Source: Ascarosepion bandense (lineage: Eukaryota > Mollusca > Cephalopoda > Sepiida > Sepiidae). Taken from it: 64,000 bases of DNA. Position numbers and translations under genes: made by a program. Below, one piece after another: positions 1 to 9,890 of this stretch. The stretch lies in NCBI GenBank assembly GCA_037127315.1, contig JBBBDQ010000229.1, forward strand, positions 292,501-356,500. The letters run 5' to 3'. The first letter of the stretch is position 1. Each line of letters opens with the position of its first letter. Below the pieces are notes generated by a model. The model had not been told where the DNA came from. It saw nothing but the letters and a program-made list of their open reading frames with translations, and did no database searches.

Positions 1-440
1 CTGCTCAATTTTCCTTTGCTTTCGACATTTTCTGAGAGTATCAAACTTTCCAAGCCCTCTTTCCTCATTAAGTGTCCTAGAAATTTTATCATTCTCTTTT
101 TGATTGTAAGTATAAATGTTTTTTGATGTTTCCATTTCCATTTCCATGCTATACACAGTATCCTTCTTCAGGAGTATATTTCGATTGCCACAATTCTATT
201 CTTCCGCTGTGAAGAATGTCCAGTATACACCGTCTTGGCGGAGGGCTGATAATATATCACTACTGTCTTTGTTTCTAAGGGCATTATTCAGTTTCTTAAT
301 TCTTTGTTTAGCTTTTAGAAGGCATCTTTCGCTATTCCAGTATGCCTTCAGATTCCAGTTTATTATTTTCCCTCCTCTGAAAAATAAAATTCATGCATTT
401 CAATTTTCGAGCTTGTTTGGTTTTGCTATCTTCATTTAAT
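1..440 (-). pseudogene. LINE A reverse transcriptase remnant
   Basis: Read on the minus strand this degenerate stretch follows the C-terminal half of the LINE A reverse transcriptase. The reverse complement of about 50-80 corresponds to the block read as G-H-x-M-R-K-E-G-L-E in better copies (for example 21352-22359). Many stops and frameshifts remove any coding capacity, and the left end runs off the window. The plus-strand open frames here are low-complexity shadows. The assignment rests on the order of recognisable blocks, not on a continuous alignment. Confidence 0.5.
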
Positions 441-706
441 TGATGACAGGATTCTCTCTTCTTCACAATCTGGAATATTGCTATCATATATGGCGAGGTA
501 AAATCTGCTTTAAATTTTATAGATTATTGATAAAATCCAAAAGCCAGTCAGCAATTTTATTAGCCCTAACCTGGCATTTCGGTTCTATTAACCGTTTCGC
601 CGCCGTAAACTTCTCTGTGGCTTTTCTATTAATAATACCATGGTAATATCTCGAATGAGCTTTTTCCTATGGCCCATTGACTATGAATTTAAGCACAGTA
701 AGTATT
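441..706. other. No recognisable feature
   Basis: AT-rich sequence between the LINE A remnant and the S1 repeat. I see no motif. Confidence 0.5.
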
Positions 707-1019
707 TGCGTTGTGGTGTAGTGGATATCGACTCGGAACGACAAATCGGGGAGCCGAGTTCGAATTCCAGTTGAATTCCATGCATTAACTCGCGCACAAG
801 TAGCCTTGGGAAAGGTATTAATTCGTCTCTGTCCTTCAGCTATGGGTTAAATAACAGGACAGATTGGGTTCTATAACCCTGGTCGGCAACCAGTCTACCG
901 CAGAAAGCAATGGCAACCTATCGCGAGATAATCTTCTGCCAAGTCAGTCAGTCATGTCTCTTTAGATACATGATCGTCCAAAGCTTGTATCATGCATGGC
1001 GCTTAACTGATTAACTGAA
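707..1019 (+). mobile_element. S1 tRNA-derived SINE
   Basis: Full-length-looking copy of S1, a family of about 300 bp found at least eight times in the window. The 5' part carries a pol III type promoter: an A box TGGTGTAGTGG at 714-724, which fits TRGYNNARNGG, and a B box GTTCGAATTCC at 758-768. The 44-bp spacing is that of a tRNA gene. The body after the tRNA-like head is unrelated to LINE A or B. The right end is truncated or degenerate compared with the copy at 42263, which ends in a TGAC repeat. The LINE A insertion begins immediately after it. Confidence 0.85.
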
Positions 1020-1038
1020 TAGATTAGCAACAAGTTCC
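1019..1038. repeat. Target-site duplication, left copy
   Basis: This 20-bp sequence is repeated exactly at 2079-2098 and brackets the LINE A insertion. Target duplications of this length are usual for target-primed reverse transcription. Confidence 0.85.
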
Positions 1039-2078
1039 CATAATGCATAATAAACCAAAGGTTTGATATATTAATCTATTGTTCCAGGAATGTGAACGTT
1101 GTTTCGTGAATTTGGTGCCGTTAAATGACAGAGTGCTGATAGCAGACACGGAAGGGTAAACATAAGATCTCCTCTAGAAGATAACAAGGAAAAGCAAGAA
1201 GAAAAGAGTAAACATAAACTCCAAGGAAACTTAATGCTTCTCATTAACAAAAAGAGAAGCTCAAATTGCAAAATAAATATCGAGGATACTAAAATCGAGC
1301 AAGTACAGAAATTTAGAATCCTGAGAAGTGTTCTGACAGCGAATAAAAAGGGTGACATTTAGATCCGAAGGTGCATTGGCATGGTCAAGAAGTCATTTCG
1401 GAAAACTAAGCAGAGTATTAAGAAACAGGATTTTTTTTTTTTTTTTTTTTTAATCATATCACCCAAAGCAAAGGCGAAAACGCCACTGATGCGCAGGGGG
1501 CTACGTAAGAGTGAAAAGATTGGAAAAGAGAAAACCGGAAACCACATTCTAAACAGGAAACAAGGGATGAGCCTCTTCACCTGTTCAATAGACGTGGGTT
1601 AAATATAGTTGGAAACAAACAAACAAATGAAAAGTACTAGACTGTTATGTGATATCTGTTCTCTTATATGGCAGCGAATGCTCGACAATGTCTTCAAAGA
1701 TGACGAAAAGACTGGAAGCAACAGAATTCTGGCTCTACAGAAGGATGATATGGATACATGTAAGCAGCGACAAGGTTTTGGAGAGGACAGAAACGACAAA
1801 GTAACTGATAATTAATATCAGGAAGAGACAGCTGACGTTTCTAAAAAACATGATGTGATAGGAGGGCTTTAAAAGACTATTGCTCATAGCACGGACAGAA
1901 AGAAAACAATAAAAGAAAAGCAACGTGATACAGACTTGATTAATTTGAACATATGAATTACCGAGCAGGTTTTGGGAGAAATACCAAGAGAAAAAGTGTT
2001 AAGAGATTCAAGCGGGAGGAGATGTGGGGACTTGATCACCAGCGTCCTAAAGGAACACGAATCATAAAAGAAAGAAGG
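1039..2078 (+). pseudogene. LINE A reverse transcriptase, 5'-truncated insertion
   Basis: The plus strand follows LINE A from just before the catalytic YADD region (around 1120-1150, D-x-V-L-I-A-D-T-E) through the E-I-R-R-R-I block (about 1355) and the Y-R-R-M block (about 1740) to the conserved 3' end. There are numerous stops and frameshifts. It is interrupted at 1431-1602 by a minus-strand VNTR/LINE B tail. Exact 20-bp direct repeats at 1019-1038 and 2079-2098 mark both insertion ends, so the element was 5'-truncated on arrival. Confidence 0.8.
1431..1602 (-). mobile_element. VNTR retroelement / LINE B 3' end, nested insertion
   Basis: Read on the minus strand this ends in GATTAAAA followed by a 21-nt A-tract (T run at 1431-1451). 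Before the tail is the LINE B terminal hairpin GGCG-TTTT-CGCC (1473-1484), then one truncated unit of the VNTR seen in full at 39608-40229 and 62820-63197. It splits the LINE A copy between the blocks N-R and L-E-T-K, so it is younger than that copy. Confidence 0.8.
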
Positions 2079-2098
2079 ATAGATTAGCAACAAGTTCC
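2079..2098. repeat. Target-site duplication, right copy
   Basis: Exact duplicate of 1019-1038; see the LINE A insertion at 1039-2078. Confidence 0.85.
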
Positions 2099-2612
2099 TA
2101 TCGATTTACCTTTGAGGTGGCTAGTTGAAATCGTTATTTCGAAGCTAACAGTTTTTTTACTCGCATTTCTCACAAACTGACTCTCTTCTGAAGTGGCGCT
2201 TTACAGATAAATTTTCCTGTTAAATATGCAAATACTATATCAATCTTTAATTACTGTCTTCCTAAATATTAAATAATGAAACAGACCATTGCATGGTATA
2301 TGGAAATCTAAATTGCTATGCTTGGGATATATCTTTTTTCTTTTATTGTTCAAAGGATGCGGAACCCTGATGAAGTAGACGTGTTCCATCGAAGTACATA
2401 GTTTGCAATTTAAATATTTTTTTAAATTTATGATACGATATACAGAAATTTTAGGATGTTACATAATTCCTAGTCATAAATATTGAATATTTTCTCATCT
2501 TAGTGACAGTTCCAGGGAGTGGACGTATTATCTGGCGTGATCAAAAATTTAGCTATTTGAACTCGAGCAGTCGGAATGCTGGTCAATGGGTGTAAGTGCA
2601 TATGTGAGGAAG
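2099..2612. other. No recognisable feature
   Basis: Unique-looking AT-rich sequence. Nothing matches other repeats of the window. Confidence 0.5.
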
Positions 2613-2641
2613 GCAAGTATGCTGTCCTAGAGCATACTTGC
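2613..2641. repeat. Short perfect hairpin
   Basis: Arms GCAAGTATGCT (2613-2623) and AGCATACTTGC (2631-2641) are perfect inverted repeats around a 7-nt loop. No adjacent gene gives it a role. Confidence 0.6.
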
Positions 2642-2761
2642 AGAGACAAATCGCAAGGTCTCCTATTCAAATTCAGCCATAAATCGTGTGTCAATACTTA
2701 ATATGGTTTTCTGGCATTCTCCAGTTGTGCTACACGCTGACATCGACTATTCAAGCCAGAA

Positions 2762-2808
<47 letters not shown>

Positions 2809-2827
2809 ACACGCATATATATATATG

Positions 2828-2876
<49 letters not shown>
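2762..2876. repeat. Compound microsatellite (CTAT)n-(TA)n-(GT)n
   Basis: About 12 CTAT units to 2811, then TA-rich repeats and a GT run of about 17 units. The open frames across it are artefacts. Confidence 0.95.
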
Positions 2877-2877
<1 letters not shown>

Positions 2878-3463
2878 TGCGCGCGATTAAATTAATTTAG
2901 ACATATTATTATCAAGTTTGATTGCACAACATTTACAAGAACATTCCTGTCGAGATTTGCGGTTTAAAGAAATAATAATCGATAATACAAGTTTACGCAA
3001 CTAAGAAAAACACATTAAGCCCCCGATATAATAAGATTACAACCGTTCCGAAATAAAATTAATTAGCAGTATAGCCACAACATTTTAAAATGTCTATAGC
3101 AGCAAGGTTTTCAAATATCAAAACTGTATTTTGTAAAGCACGTAAATTCTAATTTTCAAAGATTGCAAACATAAATTAAGTTACATCTCTTAAATAGTAA
3201 ATTTTAAATCTACAATGCGTCCCAATCGCATGTTCAAAAATTTGTAACCGTCACTTACATTAATTTTTGCTTTAGCAATTCACTCGTAAAGATGATACTA
3301 GATGAGATTGAAAGTATTGGGAAATAAATAAATTAAAAAATATGGTACTTTTCCTGACGATTTATTTACATGAGAATAATAAGCGGTCAATATGAGGTGA
3401 TTAAAATAGAAAACAACCAAACATAGTAGATGAAGACATATTGCCTAAACACACACATACATA

Positions 3464-3467
<4 letters not shown>
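2877..3467. other. No recognisable feature
   Basis: AT-rich sequence without repeats shared elsewhere in the window. Confidence 0.5.
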
Positions 3468-3510
<43 letters not shown>

Positions 3511-3512
3511 AC

Positions 3513-3543
<31 letters not shown>

Positions 3544-3545
3544 TT
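3468..3545. repeat. Compound microsatellite (AT)n-(AAT)n
   Basis: An AT run to about 3507 is followed by an AAT run. Confidence 0.95.
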
Positions 3546-3741
3546 AATAATTGTTATAATATATTTCAATCCGTCTCGAAAAACCCACCGAGTATAAACG
3601 AGGAGGGAAAAAAAGGGGGAAATAAAAAAAGAAACAAACTAAGTACTTGAACATACGTCAAAATACTCTTTGAAAAGAAAAAACCCAAGACGAGAACCCT
3701 AACACTAAAGCGCTCAATACAATAGTAGAGCAAACATTATT

Positions 3742-3743
<2 letters not shown>

Positions 3744-3808
<65 letters not shown>
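3744..3808. repeat. Compound microsatellite (TA)n-(GA)n
   Basis: About 18 TA units are followed by about 14 GA units from 3781. Confidence 0.95.
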
Positions 3809-3812
<4 letters not shown>

Positions 3813-4249
3813 TGCGATGGGTAAATTGTTTCCGTTTCATATTCTTAATTTCGTGCATGCGTGTGGTTTGTTTTTGATTTTGTCGACTACACAGTATATG
3901 AGGGTCATTTGGGCACTTGTAAGTGAGAAAAATACTCCAGGAGAAATTTAGAAGCGTTATAATGTACTGCTTGGTATTAACGGCGGTTGCTTCATTACAA
4001 ACATTTTAGTGTGCTTGGGTGTCGATCTGGGGATCTTAAAGAAGAGTCGTAAATATTTGGATGATATATCGAGTCAACATCAGGATGTTTGGAGTAATCA
4101 CTTATGATGGCGACTTTATGCCTCCATTGGTCTTTCCACAGGGCCTCAAACTCAACACAGAAAAGTACTCCAATTACTTGAGTAGATAGTTCTACCAGGG
4201 TCAAGAGGCTGGCTGCCATATATTTGATAATAGCATTTTGCACCATTCC
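3809..4249. other. No recognisable feature
   Basis: Moderate GC and no long microsatellite. A minus-strand open frame of 83 codons at 3995-4246 shows no family I recognise. Confidence 0.4.
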
Positions 4250-4445
4250 ACACTAGCAGAAGAACCTAGATATGGTTGTCAGATTATTATTGTGGCCATA
4301 TCATCCCCTAAATTTGGTTACCTATCTCTGGTCTGCTTTTGCGTAGATGAGATACTGCCCTTTCGGCATAGCATCGTCTGGGTTCCTTGCTGCCTGAAGG
4401 CAGAGAGTCGAACAAGGTTGAGCTCAAGTGGAACTCAAGGCATCC
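4250..4445. mobile_element. S4 repeat copy, diverged
   Basis: Matches the S4 insertion at 7511-7739 in colinear blocks. These include a shared CTGGGTTCCT block (4379 here, about 7685 there) and a shared GGTTACCTA/GGGTACCTA block. The copy is diverged. Family identity and orientation are unknown; it was defined only by comparing the two copies. Confidence 0.5.
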
Positions 4446-4489
4446 TAATATCTATTCTGACTTTAATTTACACAAGATCGTCGGGCAGG

Positions 4490-4625
4490 TTATTCTCTGC
4501 TTTCTTCTGTTCATCTTGCCTTCAATAACCTGTACGTGTTAACTTTTCCAAAACCTCTTTTTTTATGTTTGCTAGAAATTTTAGCTTTCCTTTTTCTGAT
4601 TCTAGGTATGAATATCCTTTTTGAT
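4490..4625 (-). pseudogene. LINE A remnant, very diverged
   Basis: Parallels positions 20-120 of the window in the same order, including the TAGAAATTTTA block, and is read on the minus strand. It is too short and decayed to be certain. Confidence 0.35.
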
Positions 4626-4860
4626 CGGATGGCAAGTAAATATTACTCGGGTAGTTTTGGTAATTGATGCCGTACGTAGTTTATTTTATGAATGCTTTTT
4701 TACAGTCTTATTTTTACAGACTTATTTCTGATTGAAGAATTTTTGTTTCATTTAATTTTTATTATGAAAACTGTGTTTTATGGTACAATGTTAAAAGTGT
4801 TAGAAAGCAAAATATAAATGACCGACCTTTTTGTACACTTGTTTAAAATTCTGTTATTAT

Positions 4861-5205
4861 AGTATTTACATTATTCGGATTATTGCCCTCATCTTTGTTG
4901 CCATTTGTACGACGTTTCGAAAAAATGGCAACAAAGATGAGGAATACAACATTCGGTCATTTTTAAAAATAATTTGTTCTGAAAAGAAAAAGTTATAAGT
5001 TCACATGAACAACTATATAAAAAGCTTAGCAATAACACCTTGACGTCATTTTTATTAAAACTTGTTATTTTTAAGAGAAAATACCAAAGCATCTTTGTTG
5101 CCATTTGTACGACGTTTCGGAAAAATGGCAACAAAGATGAGGATAATAGTCCGAATAATTTAAATACTGTAAATATTACTTCATCTCAGTAATATAGACA
5201 AATTC
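4861..5205. mobile_element. Family E inverted-repeat element with duplicated hairpin
   Basis: Outer ends are inverted: 4861-4906 pairs with the reverse complement of 5123-5170. Inside are two almost identical 53-bp hairpins exactly 200 bp apart. The first has perfect 20-bp arms (4887-4906 and 4923-4942); the second has 17-bp arms (5090-5106 and 5123-5139). Other family copies are 23374-23700 and 42745-43490, and all share the right-hand sequence ending near ATAGACAAAT. No transposase is present. It could be a non-autonomous TIR or foldback element. Confidence 0.65.
4943..5089. repeat. 147-bp segment repeated at 7143-7296
   Basis: Lies between the two hairpins of the family E element. The copy at 7143-7296 is nearly identical, has no hairpins, and abuts the Gypsy LTR. 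Confidence 0.85.
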
Positions 5206-5785
5206 TGTTATGTTTTTGTCAAAACCAAGTTTTATGCCTTCTTCACGACCGAGCGCAGTCTTTTCATAGTGATTAGCATTAGATACAGTGTCTACAAGAT
5301 CTAAAAGTAAATATTTCCCTCCAGAAACAGAAACAACAAACATCGTTCGAAAAATGAAGAACAGACTTAATCAATCCGTTTTTGTTTGAAGATACATATA
5401 ACTAAACACCTAGCAACCAAACTCAAGAAACAAAATAGTGGGTTGCAAACAGAACAAAGAAAATTCACATCGTTTCAACGAAGCGACAGGAAATGTTTTT
5501 CACTGTTCTTGTTTTCATGGGGAAATTTTTAATCGCATAGAAAAAGAAAAAAAAAACAAAAAAAAACATTGTTTTGTTTTTGATGATTTGAATAGGGATA
5601 AGTAGGTCAGATAACCAAATCTGACTGCAGGAATTGTCTACAATTAAGAAAGAGTTAGGAATTGTATTGCATAATACGGATAGAGTTTAATAGGTCTCAG
5701 TGTGTATTTAAATGAGATCAAATAGATCTATTGTCAGAGAGATGAAAAATAGATATGGAAACTTATCAAAATATAACCGTGACAT
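5206..5785. other. No recognisable feature
   Basis: A-rich sequence with a poly-A/T patch near 5545-5580. No gene or known repeat seen. Confidence 0.5.
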
Positions 5786-6075
5786 CAGTCAGTTAAGTGG
5801 CATACGTGATACACGCTCGGGTGATCATGTCTCGAAAGAGACATGACTGACGAGGCAAAAAATTATCCCGGAGTAGGTTGCCATTGCTTTCTGCGGTAGA
5901 TTGGTTGCCGACCAAGGCTATAGAACCCAATCTGTCCTGTTATTTAACCCATAACTGGAGGGAAAAGACGGATTAAACCTTTTTCTAAGGGTATTAGCGT
6001 GTAAGACAATGCAATGAATTCAACTGGATTTTTAACTCGAGTTGAATTCATTGCATTCACTTACGCGCAAATACC
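5786..6075 (-). mobile_element. S1 SINE, minus strand, with snap-back end
   Basis: Minus-strand S1 from its 3' end (5786) towards its 5' end. At about 6040 the tRNA-like head is missing and a short plus-strand S1 piece follows. Together they form perfect 17-bp inverted arms at 6008-6024 and 6041-6057. The B and A boxes are therefore lost. Confidence 0.8.
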
Positions 6076-6269
6076 TTAACATGCTCGTTGATAAATTTAA
6101 ATACAATAGCATCATCCACATCTGAAAATGCTGAAAATAATGGGAGCAATGATGAATGATAAATAAAGAACAGAAAAATCTAACACGTAATAAAAATGGC
6201 AAGAATGTGCTTACCGTTTTTGGAAAAAAGTTCTGTAACTCTATATCTAAACTTATTTATAAATGGGAC

Positions 6270-6270
<1 letters not shown>

Positions 6271-6319
<49 letters not shown>

Positions 6320-6358
6320 TGCGTGTGCGTGTGTGTGTCTGTCTGTCTGTGTGTGTGT
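6271..6358. repeat. (GT)n microsatellite inside Helitron copy 1
   Basis: Interrupted GT array with GC and CT variants. It sits at the same internal position as the GT-rich tract of copy 2. Confidence 0.9.
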
Positions 6359-6615
6359 CCATTAATTATAGACTCCAAAACGGCTGAACCGATTTTCTTG
6401 AAAATTCACATAGTTGTTCTATAAGCGTCTGCGAGTGTTCTTAGCTAGGTTTTGTGTCAAGGTACCCCCTATAACTATCGAAAATCGAAAAATTCTGGTT
6501 ATAGAAGGAATGATCCGATTTTAATCAAATTTGATACACTCATAGGAAAAGACATAAGTAACGATATACAGAAGTTTCAAGGTTGCAGTTCTTACAATAG
6601 TGCAGAAAATCGATA

Positions 6616-6617
<2 letters not shown>

Positions 6618-6662
<45 letters not shown>
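6618..6662. repeat. (TA)n microsatellite inside Helitron copy 1
   Basis: TA array at the position where copies 2 and 3 also carry TA arrays, so it is an inherited component of the family. Confidence 0.9.
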
Positions 6663-6665
<3 letters not shown>

Positions 6666-7142
6666 CAAGATGTTTGTGTGTGTGTCTATTTATCTGCCTG
6701 TATTGTCTGTATTTTTCAGGCCTTTTTATTTTAGTTTTTGCTTTGGGTTTGGCTCTAAGTAGGTATAATTGTAGATCTTAGTCCCCAGCCATGATACCAT
6801 TTACTCAGAGGACTTTTTTAGCTTTCACAATTCAGTTTACGATGAAAAAAACTTATTTGATATCGATACCAGGAAATCAAAATTTAACTTACATTCATTC
6901 ATGTTTTTTTCAGTCTACGGTTTTGCTTTAACTGGAGACATCTCTTGCTTTTTAGTCTTTCGTGCCAACGTCCAAAGAGTCTGAACTCCAGGACCATGGA
7001 TTAGTTTTAAAGCTTTCATTACACCCGAGCAACGCTGGTCTATACTGCTAATAAATACATAAAACAATCTATATATTTAGCTAAAGGCAAAATAAAACTC
7101 ATTATTTTTAATGGCTAAAAGTATAACAGAAACCACTTGAAG

Positions 7143-7296
7143 GAATACAACATTCGGTCATTTTTTTAAATAATTTATGTTTTGAAAAGAAAAAGTTATA
7201 AGTTCACATTAACAACTATATAAAAAGCGTAGCAATAACACCTTGACGTCATTTCTATTAAAACTTGTTATTTTTAAGAGAAAATACCAAAGCATT
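7143..7296. repeat. Second copy of the 147-bp segment
   Basis: Nearly identical to 4943-5089 with small indels. It lies just outside the Gypsy LTR. Confidence 0.85.
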
Positions 7297-7310
7297 TTTA
7301 TTTCAAAATT

Positions 7311-7880
7311 GTATAACGTTATTTTCCGTAACGTTATTTTGAAAGGAACTTTTTGTAACTCATTTCGGTGTCTTGGCGTAAAATCAACATCCTAAACGAA
7401 TTTTTCGAATAATAGATAACAATGCTCTCGGAAATAATTCTATCGAGCAATTCCCTCAGAAACAATCTGTTCAATGACGCACAACACCGGAATAATGCAC
7501 AACACAGAACGGTATTTATCTACCTCCCCACCGAGGCGGAATGTAGCACAAGGTCCTTTTATAATGGGGAATCCTAGCTCTAAAACCAGGGCAAAATTGT
7601 CTGGTAGACTCTGCATATGGCAGCTTTGGGTACCTAATCTAATTTTTTCCAGACGAGACTCTACTCTTTGGCTGAGACTCGCCTGGGTTCCTCACCGCCC
7701 CAAAACAGAGTGTCTGACCAGGTTAGTTTGGGTTGATGGACAACACAGAACACACTCACACTTCTGTCTGAGTGCGTTATACACTAAATATTTATGATCA
7801 CGTGGTCCCTGTAGCACAATTAATTCATCGGTTATCTTTGTTGCCTGGAGGTCCGTGTTCGACCACACGTAACGGTATCG
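7311..7880 (-). repeat. Ty3/Gypsy 3' LTR, with nested S4
   Basis: Matches 12839-13155 in order from the TAACGTTA end through to the GTTCGACC end. It is split by an insertion at 7511-7739. Read on the minus strand it is the downstream LTR, following integrase. Exact LTR ends are uncertain because the two copies are diverged. Confidence 0.75.
7511..7739. mobile_element. S4 short element with 12-bp target duplication
   Basis: Absent from the other LTR copy. It is flanked by direct repeats ACAACACAGAAC at 7499-7510 and 7740-7751. There is no long open frame and no poly-A end. The diverged relative is at 4250-4445. Confidence 0.75.
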
Positions 7881-8206
7881 ACACCTTCTTCCTACTTAAC
7901 ACCTCTCCTTTTGAGCTGACTTCATCTGGAGTCTATATATTGTTTATGTTGATGATACACTAAAAATTCCGTCGTTATGCTTTTTTTTTAATACCGCCGC
8001 GTTCAATAATTTCTGGTAGTGTAGTTATGTCGAATTTATCGTATAATACTTTCATGGGAACTTCTTGCTTGAGACTTACCAAACCAGTGTGTCTACGTCT
8101 TAACTGATTCAGGTGAGGTTTATACTCTCACCTTGGTCCCTGAAATTGACCAATTTTTTAAAATTTTTTTGACAATGCCATGCTTCCAAAATTCTTTTCC
8201 GTTTTT

Positions 8207-8531
8207 GTACATCTTAAAAACACCTTTTTTCTCCTGGGTTAGAATAATTAGAAAATCATAGCAATTTTCATATTATTTTCGCTTTCCGTTAAGGCAGTAT
8301 TTTATTGAACACAGACTTAATATTTCAGGCGAATATCAGTTCCGCTAGTGACAATCCGGATCTAGGTTTAGGATTTGGTGTTATTATGTGAACTTTCAGA
8401 AATTACTAAAGCATTTTCTCATCTGACTCCCCACCTCCAATTTCTTAAGGCACATTTTGAACGTGTCCACAAAGGTTCTACATGTCTGTTCAGTCTTGGA
8501 TGATACGGAGGCATTGTAATAATTTTTATTT
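8207..8531 (-). repeat. Integrase-region duplication, source copy
   Basis: Duplicated at 9175-9490. This copy is colinear with the rest of the integrase reading at 8532-8970, so it is probably the original. Confidence 0.8.
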
Positions 8532-9165
8532 AAAAGGACTTGTAAAATCCGTTGTTCGACACAATGGGATCAGATACCCCAAACCTTGCAAAGATTTCGT
8601 GCAAGATATTTATTGCTACCGTGGTAGTTGGTCATCTGCATTTCAATGTTTCAAACCTCTTGGTATAATTGTCGATCACCACCAGATAATATACTCTATT
8701 CAACGACTCAGCGAAATCTATATATAATCGGGACCACGGAATGTCCATTTCCAGCTAAGGTTGAAATTTAATCGGCAGGGACTTTGCTGTAAGAGCACAT
8801 TCTCTCATTTGATTTACCCAAGTTTTGTATGTCTTCATTCATTTTCGGCAAGTAAGTGTATATTCTCATTAGGAATTTAATCCAAGAAATTCCCGGGTGG
8901 CCAAGGTGGAATTTCTTAAACATGCGTTTTCGCAATGATGTTGGAATTACAACTCTGTCAACGTACATCAGTACAGCATTACATATTGAAAATGTATTAC
9001 TATTTTACCTTTATATCTTTCACTTGACATGCAATTATTCAGTTTTAATATGAAATCGTCGTTCGGCGACTTAAGTCTTATTTCTTCCAGAGATATAGGC
9101 AACTCTCTTTGGGTATTATGTAAAACATTTTTAATTTCGTTTTCAGCCCTTAGTGCCGCAATCAC
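8340..9165 (-). pseudogene. Ty3/Gypsy integrase, decayed
   Basis: Read on the minus strand. About 9165-8968 covers the linker after RNase H. About 8960-8770 covers the HHCC zinc-binding domain with H-L-G-H-P-G-I followed by a Y-x-P-K-M-N block; the C-terminal cysteines are partly changed. The catalytic core follows at about 8730-8400, including matches to D-F-A-x-S-L-N and F-V-D-T-F-K. Multiple stops and frameshifts make it inactive. Integrases of this group join the cDNA to host DNA. It lies between RNase H and the 3' LTR, the Ty3/Gypsy order. Confidence 0.85.
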
Positions 9166-9491
9166 ATCTTATAAGTACATCTTAAAATTACCTTTTTCTC
9201 CTGGGTTAGAATAATTAGAAAATCATAGCAATTTTCATGTTATTTTCGTTTTCCGTTAAGTTATTATTTTCTTGAACACAGACTTAATATTTCAATTCCG
9301 CTGATGACAATCCGGATCTATTGTTAGGATTTGGTGTTATTCTGTAAACTCTCAGAAATTATTGAAGCATTTTCTCATCTGACTCCCCACCTCCGATTTC
9401 TTAAGACACATTTTGAACGTGTCCACAAACGTTCTTCTTGTCCGGTTCAGTCTTGGATGATACGGGGGCATTGTAATAATTTTTATTTACA
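9166..9491 (-). repeat. Inserted duplicate of integrase segment
   Basis: Copy of 8207-8531 placed in the RNase H-integrase linker. It is bracketed by near-identical 14-bp repeats (9152-9165 and 9492-9505, one mismatch), and the pol reading resumes across those repeats. Confidence 0.75.
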
Positions 9492-9880
9492 AGTGCCGCA
9501 GTCACTGTATCATCAAATGCTTCGCCGAATTTTTAAATTAAGCGAGCCAGTCAGTCAGCAGGACTTAATTTCTTCGATGGTAAAACTTGCATTTTACAGT
9601 TGTAATCCAGTAGTTCCCCAGCATTGCAGTCTATTTATTGTATGTGTGGGAATACTCTTTTTCCAACCACATATAGACATTAACAGACGATGGTATATTC
9701 GTAATTGAAATTGTCATCTATGCAAGAATTTATGGAATTTTTTTCATGGAAAAACATTAGCCAAAACTTCATTCTCGATCTGGCTGGAGTTTTTCTCAGC
9801 AGCCATTAACGACTTCGAATAATTCACTAATGGCTTAATTGTTCCGTTGTCACATTTATGTTATATGTGACACGATAACA
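9492..9880 (-). pseudogene. Ty3/Gypsy RNase H domain, decayed
   Basis: The minus strand gives blocks K-P-L-V-N-Y-S-K-S-L, A-E-K-N-S-S-Q-I-E, K-F-H-K-F-L-H and a match to D-H-R-x-L. These are the order and spacing of a Ty3/Gypsy RNase H, which degrades RNA in the cDNA hybrid. Stops and frameshifts are present. It is separated from the upstream RT by the 740-bp insertion at 9891-10630. Confidence 0.85.
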
Positions 9881-9890
9881 AGACATATAT

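Larger units (their letters stand above)
6246..7051 (+). mobile_element. Helitron-like element, copy 1
   Basis: Begins with TC after an A (A6245|TCTAAAC) and ends with CTAA followed by T (7048-7051). These are the 5'-TC, 3'-CTRR and A|T insertion rules of Helitrons. A GC-rich sequence about 10-25 nt before the end corresponds to the usual 3' hairpin, which is degraded here and clearer in copy 2. There is no Rep/helicase coding sequence, so it is non-autonomous. It carries a (GT)n array at 6271-6358 and a (TA)n array at 6618-6662. Colinear copies lie at 15629-16440 and 33311-34268. Confidence 0.7.

Noticed and set aside
7141..7310. Part of the Gypsy LTR
   Set aside because: The segment is absent next to the other LTR (12839) and is repeated at 4943, so it is separate sequence outside the element.
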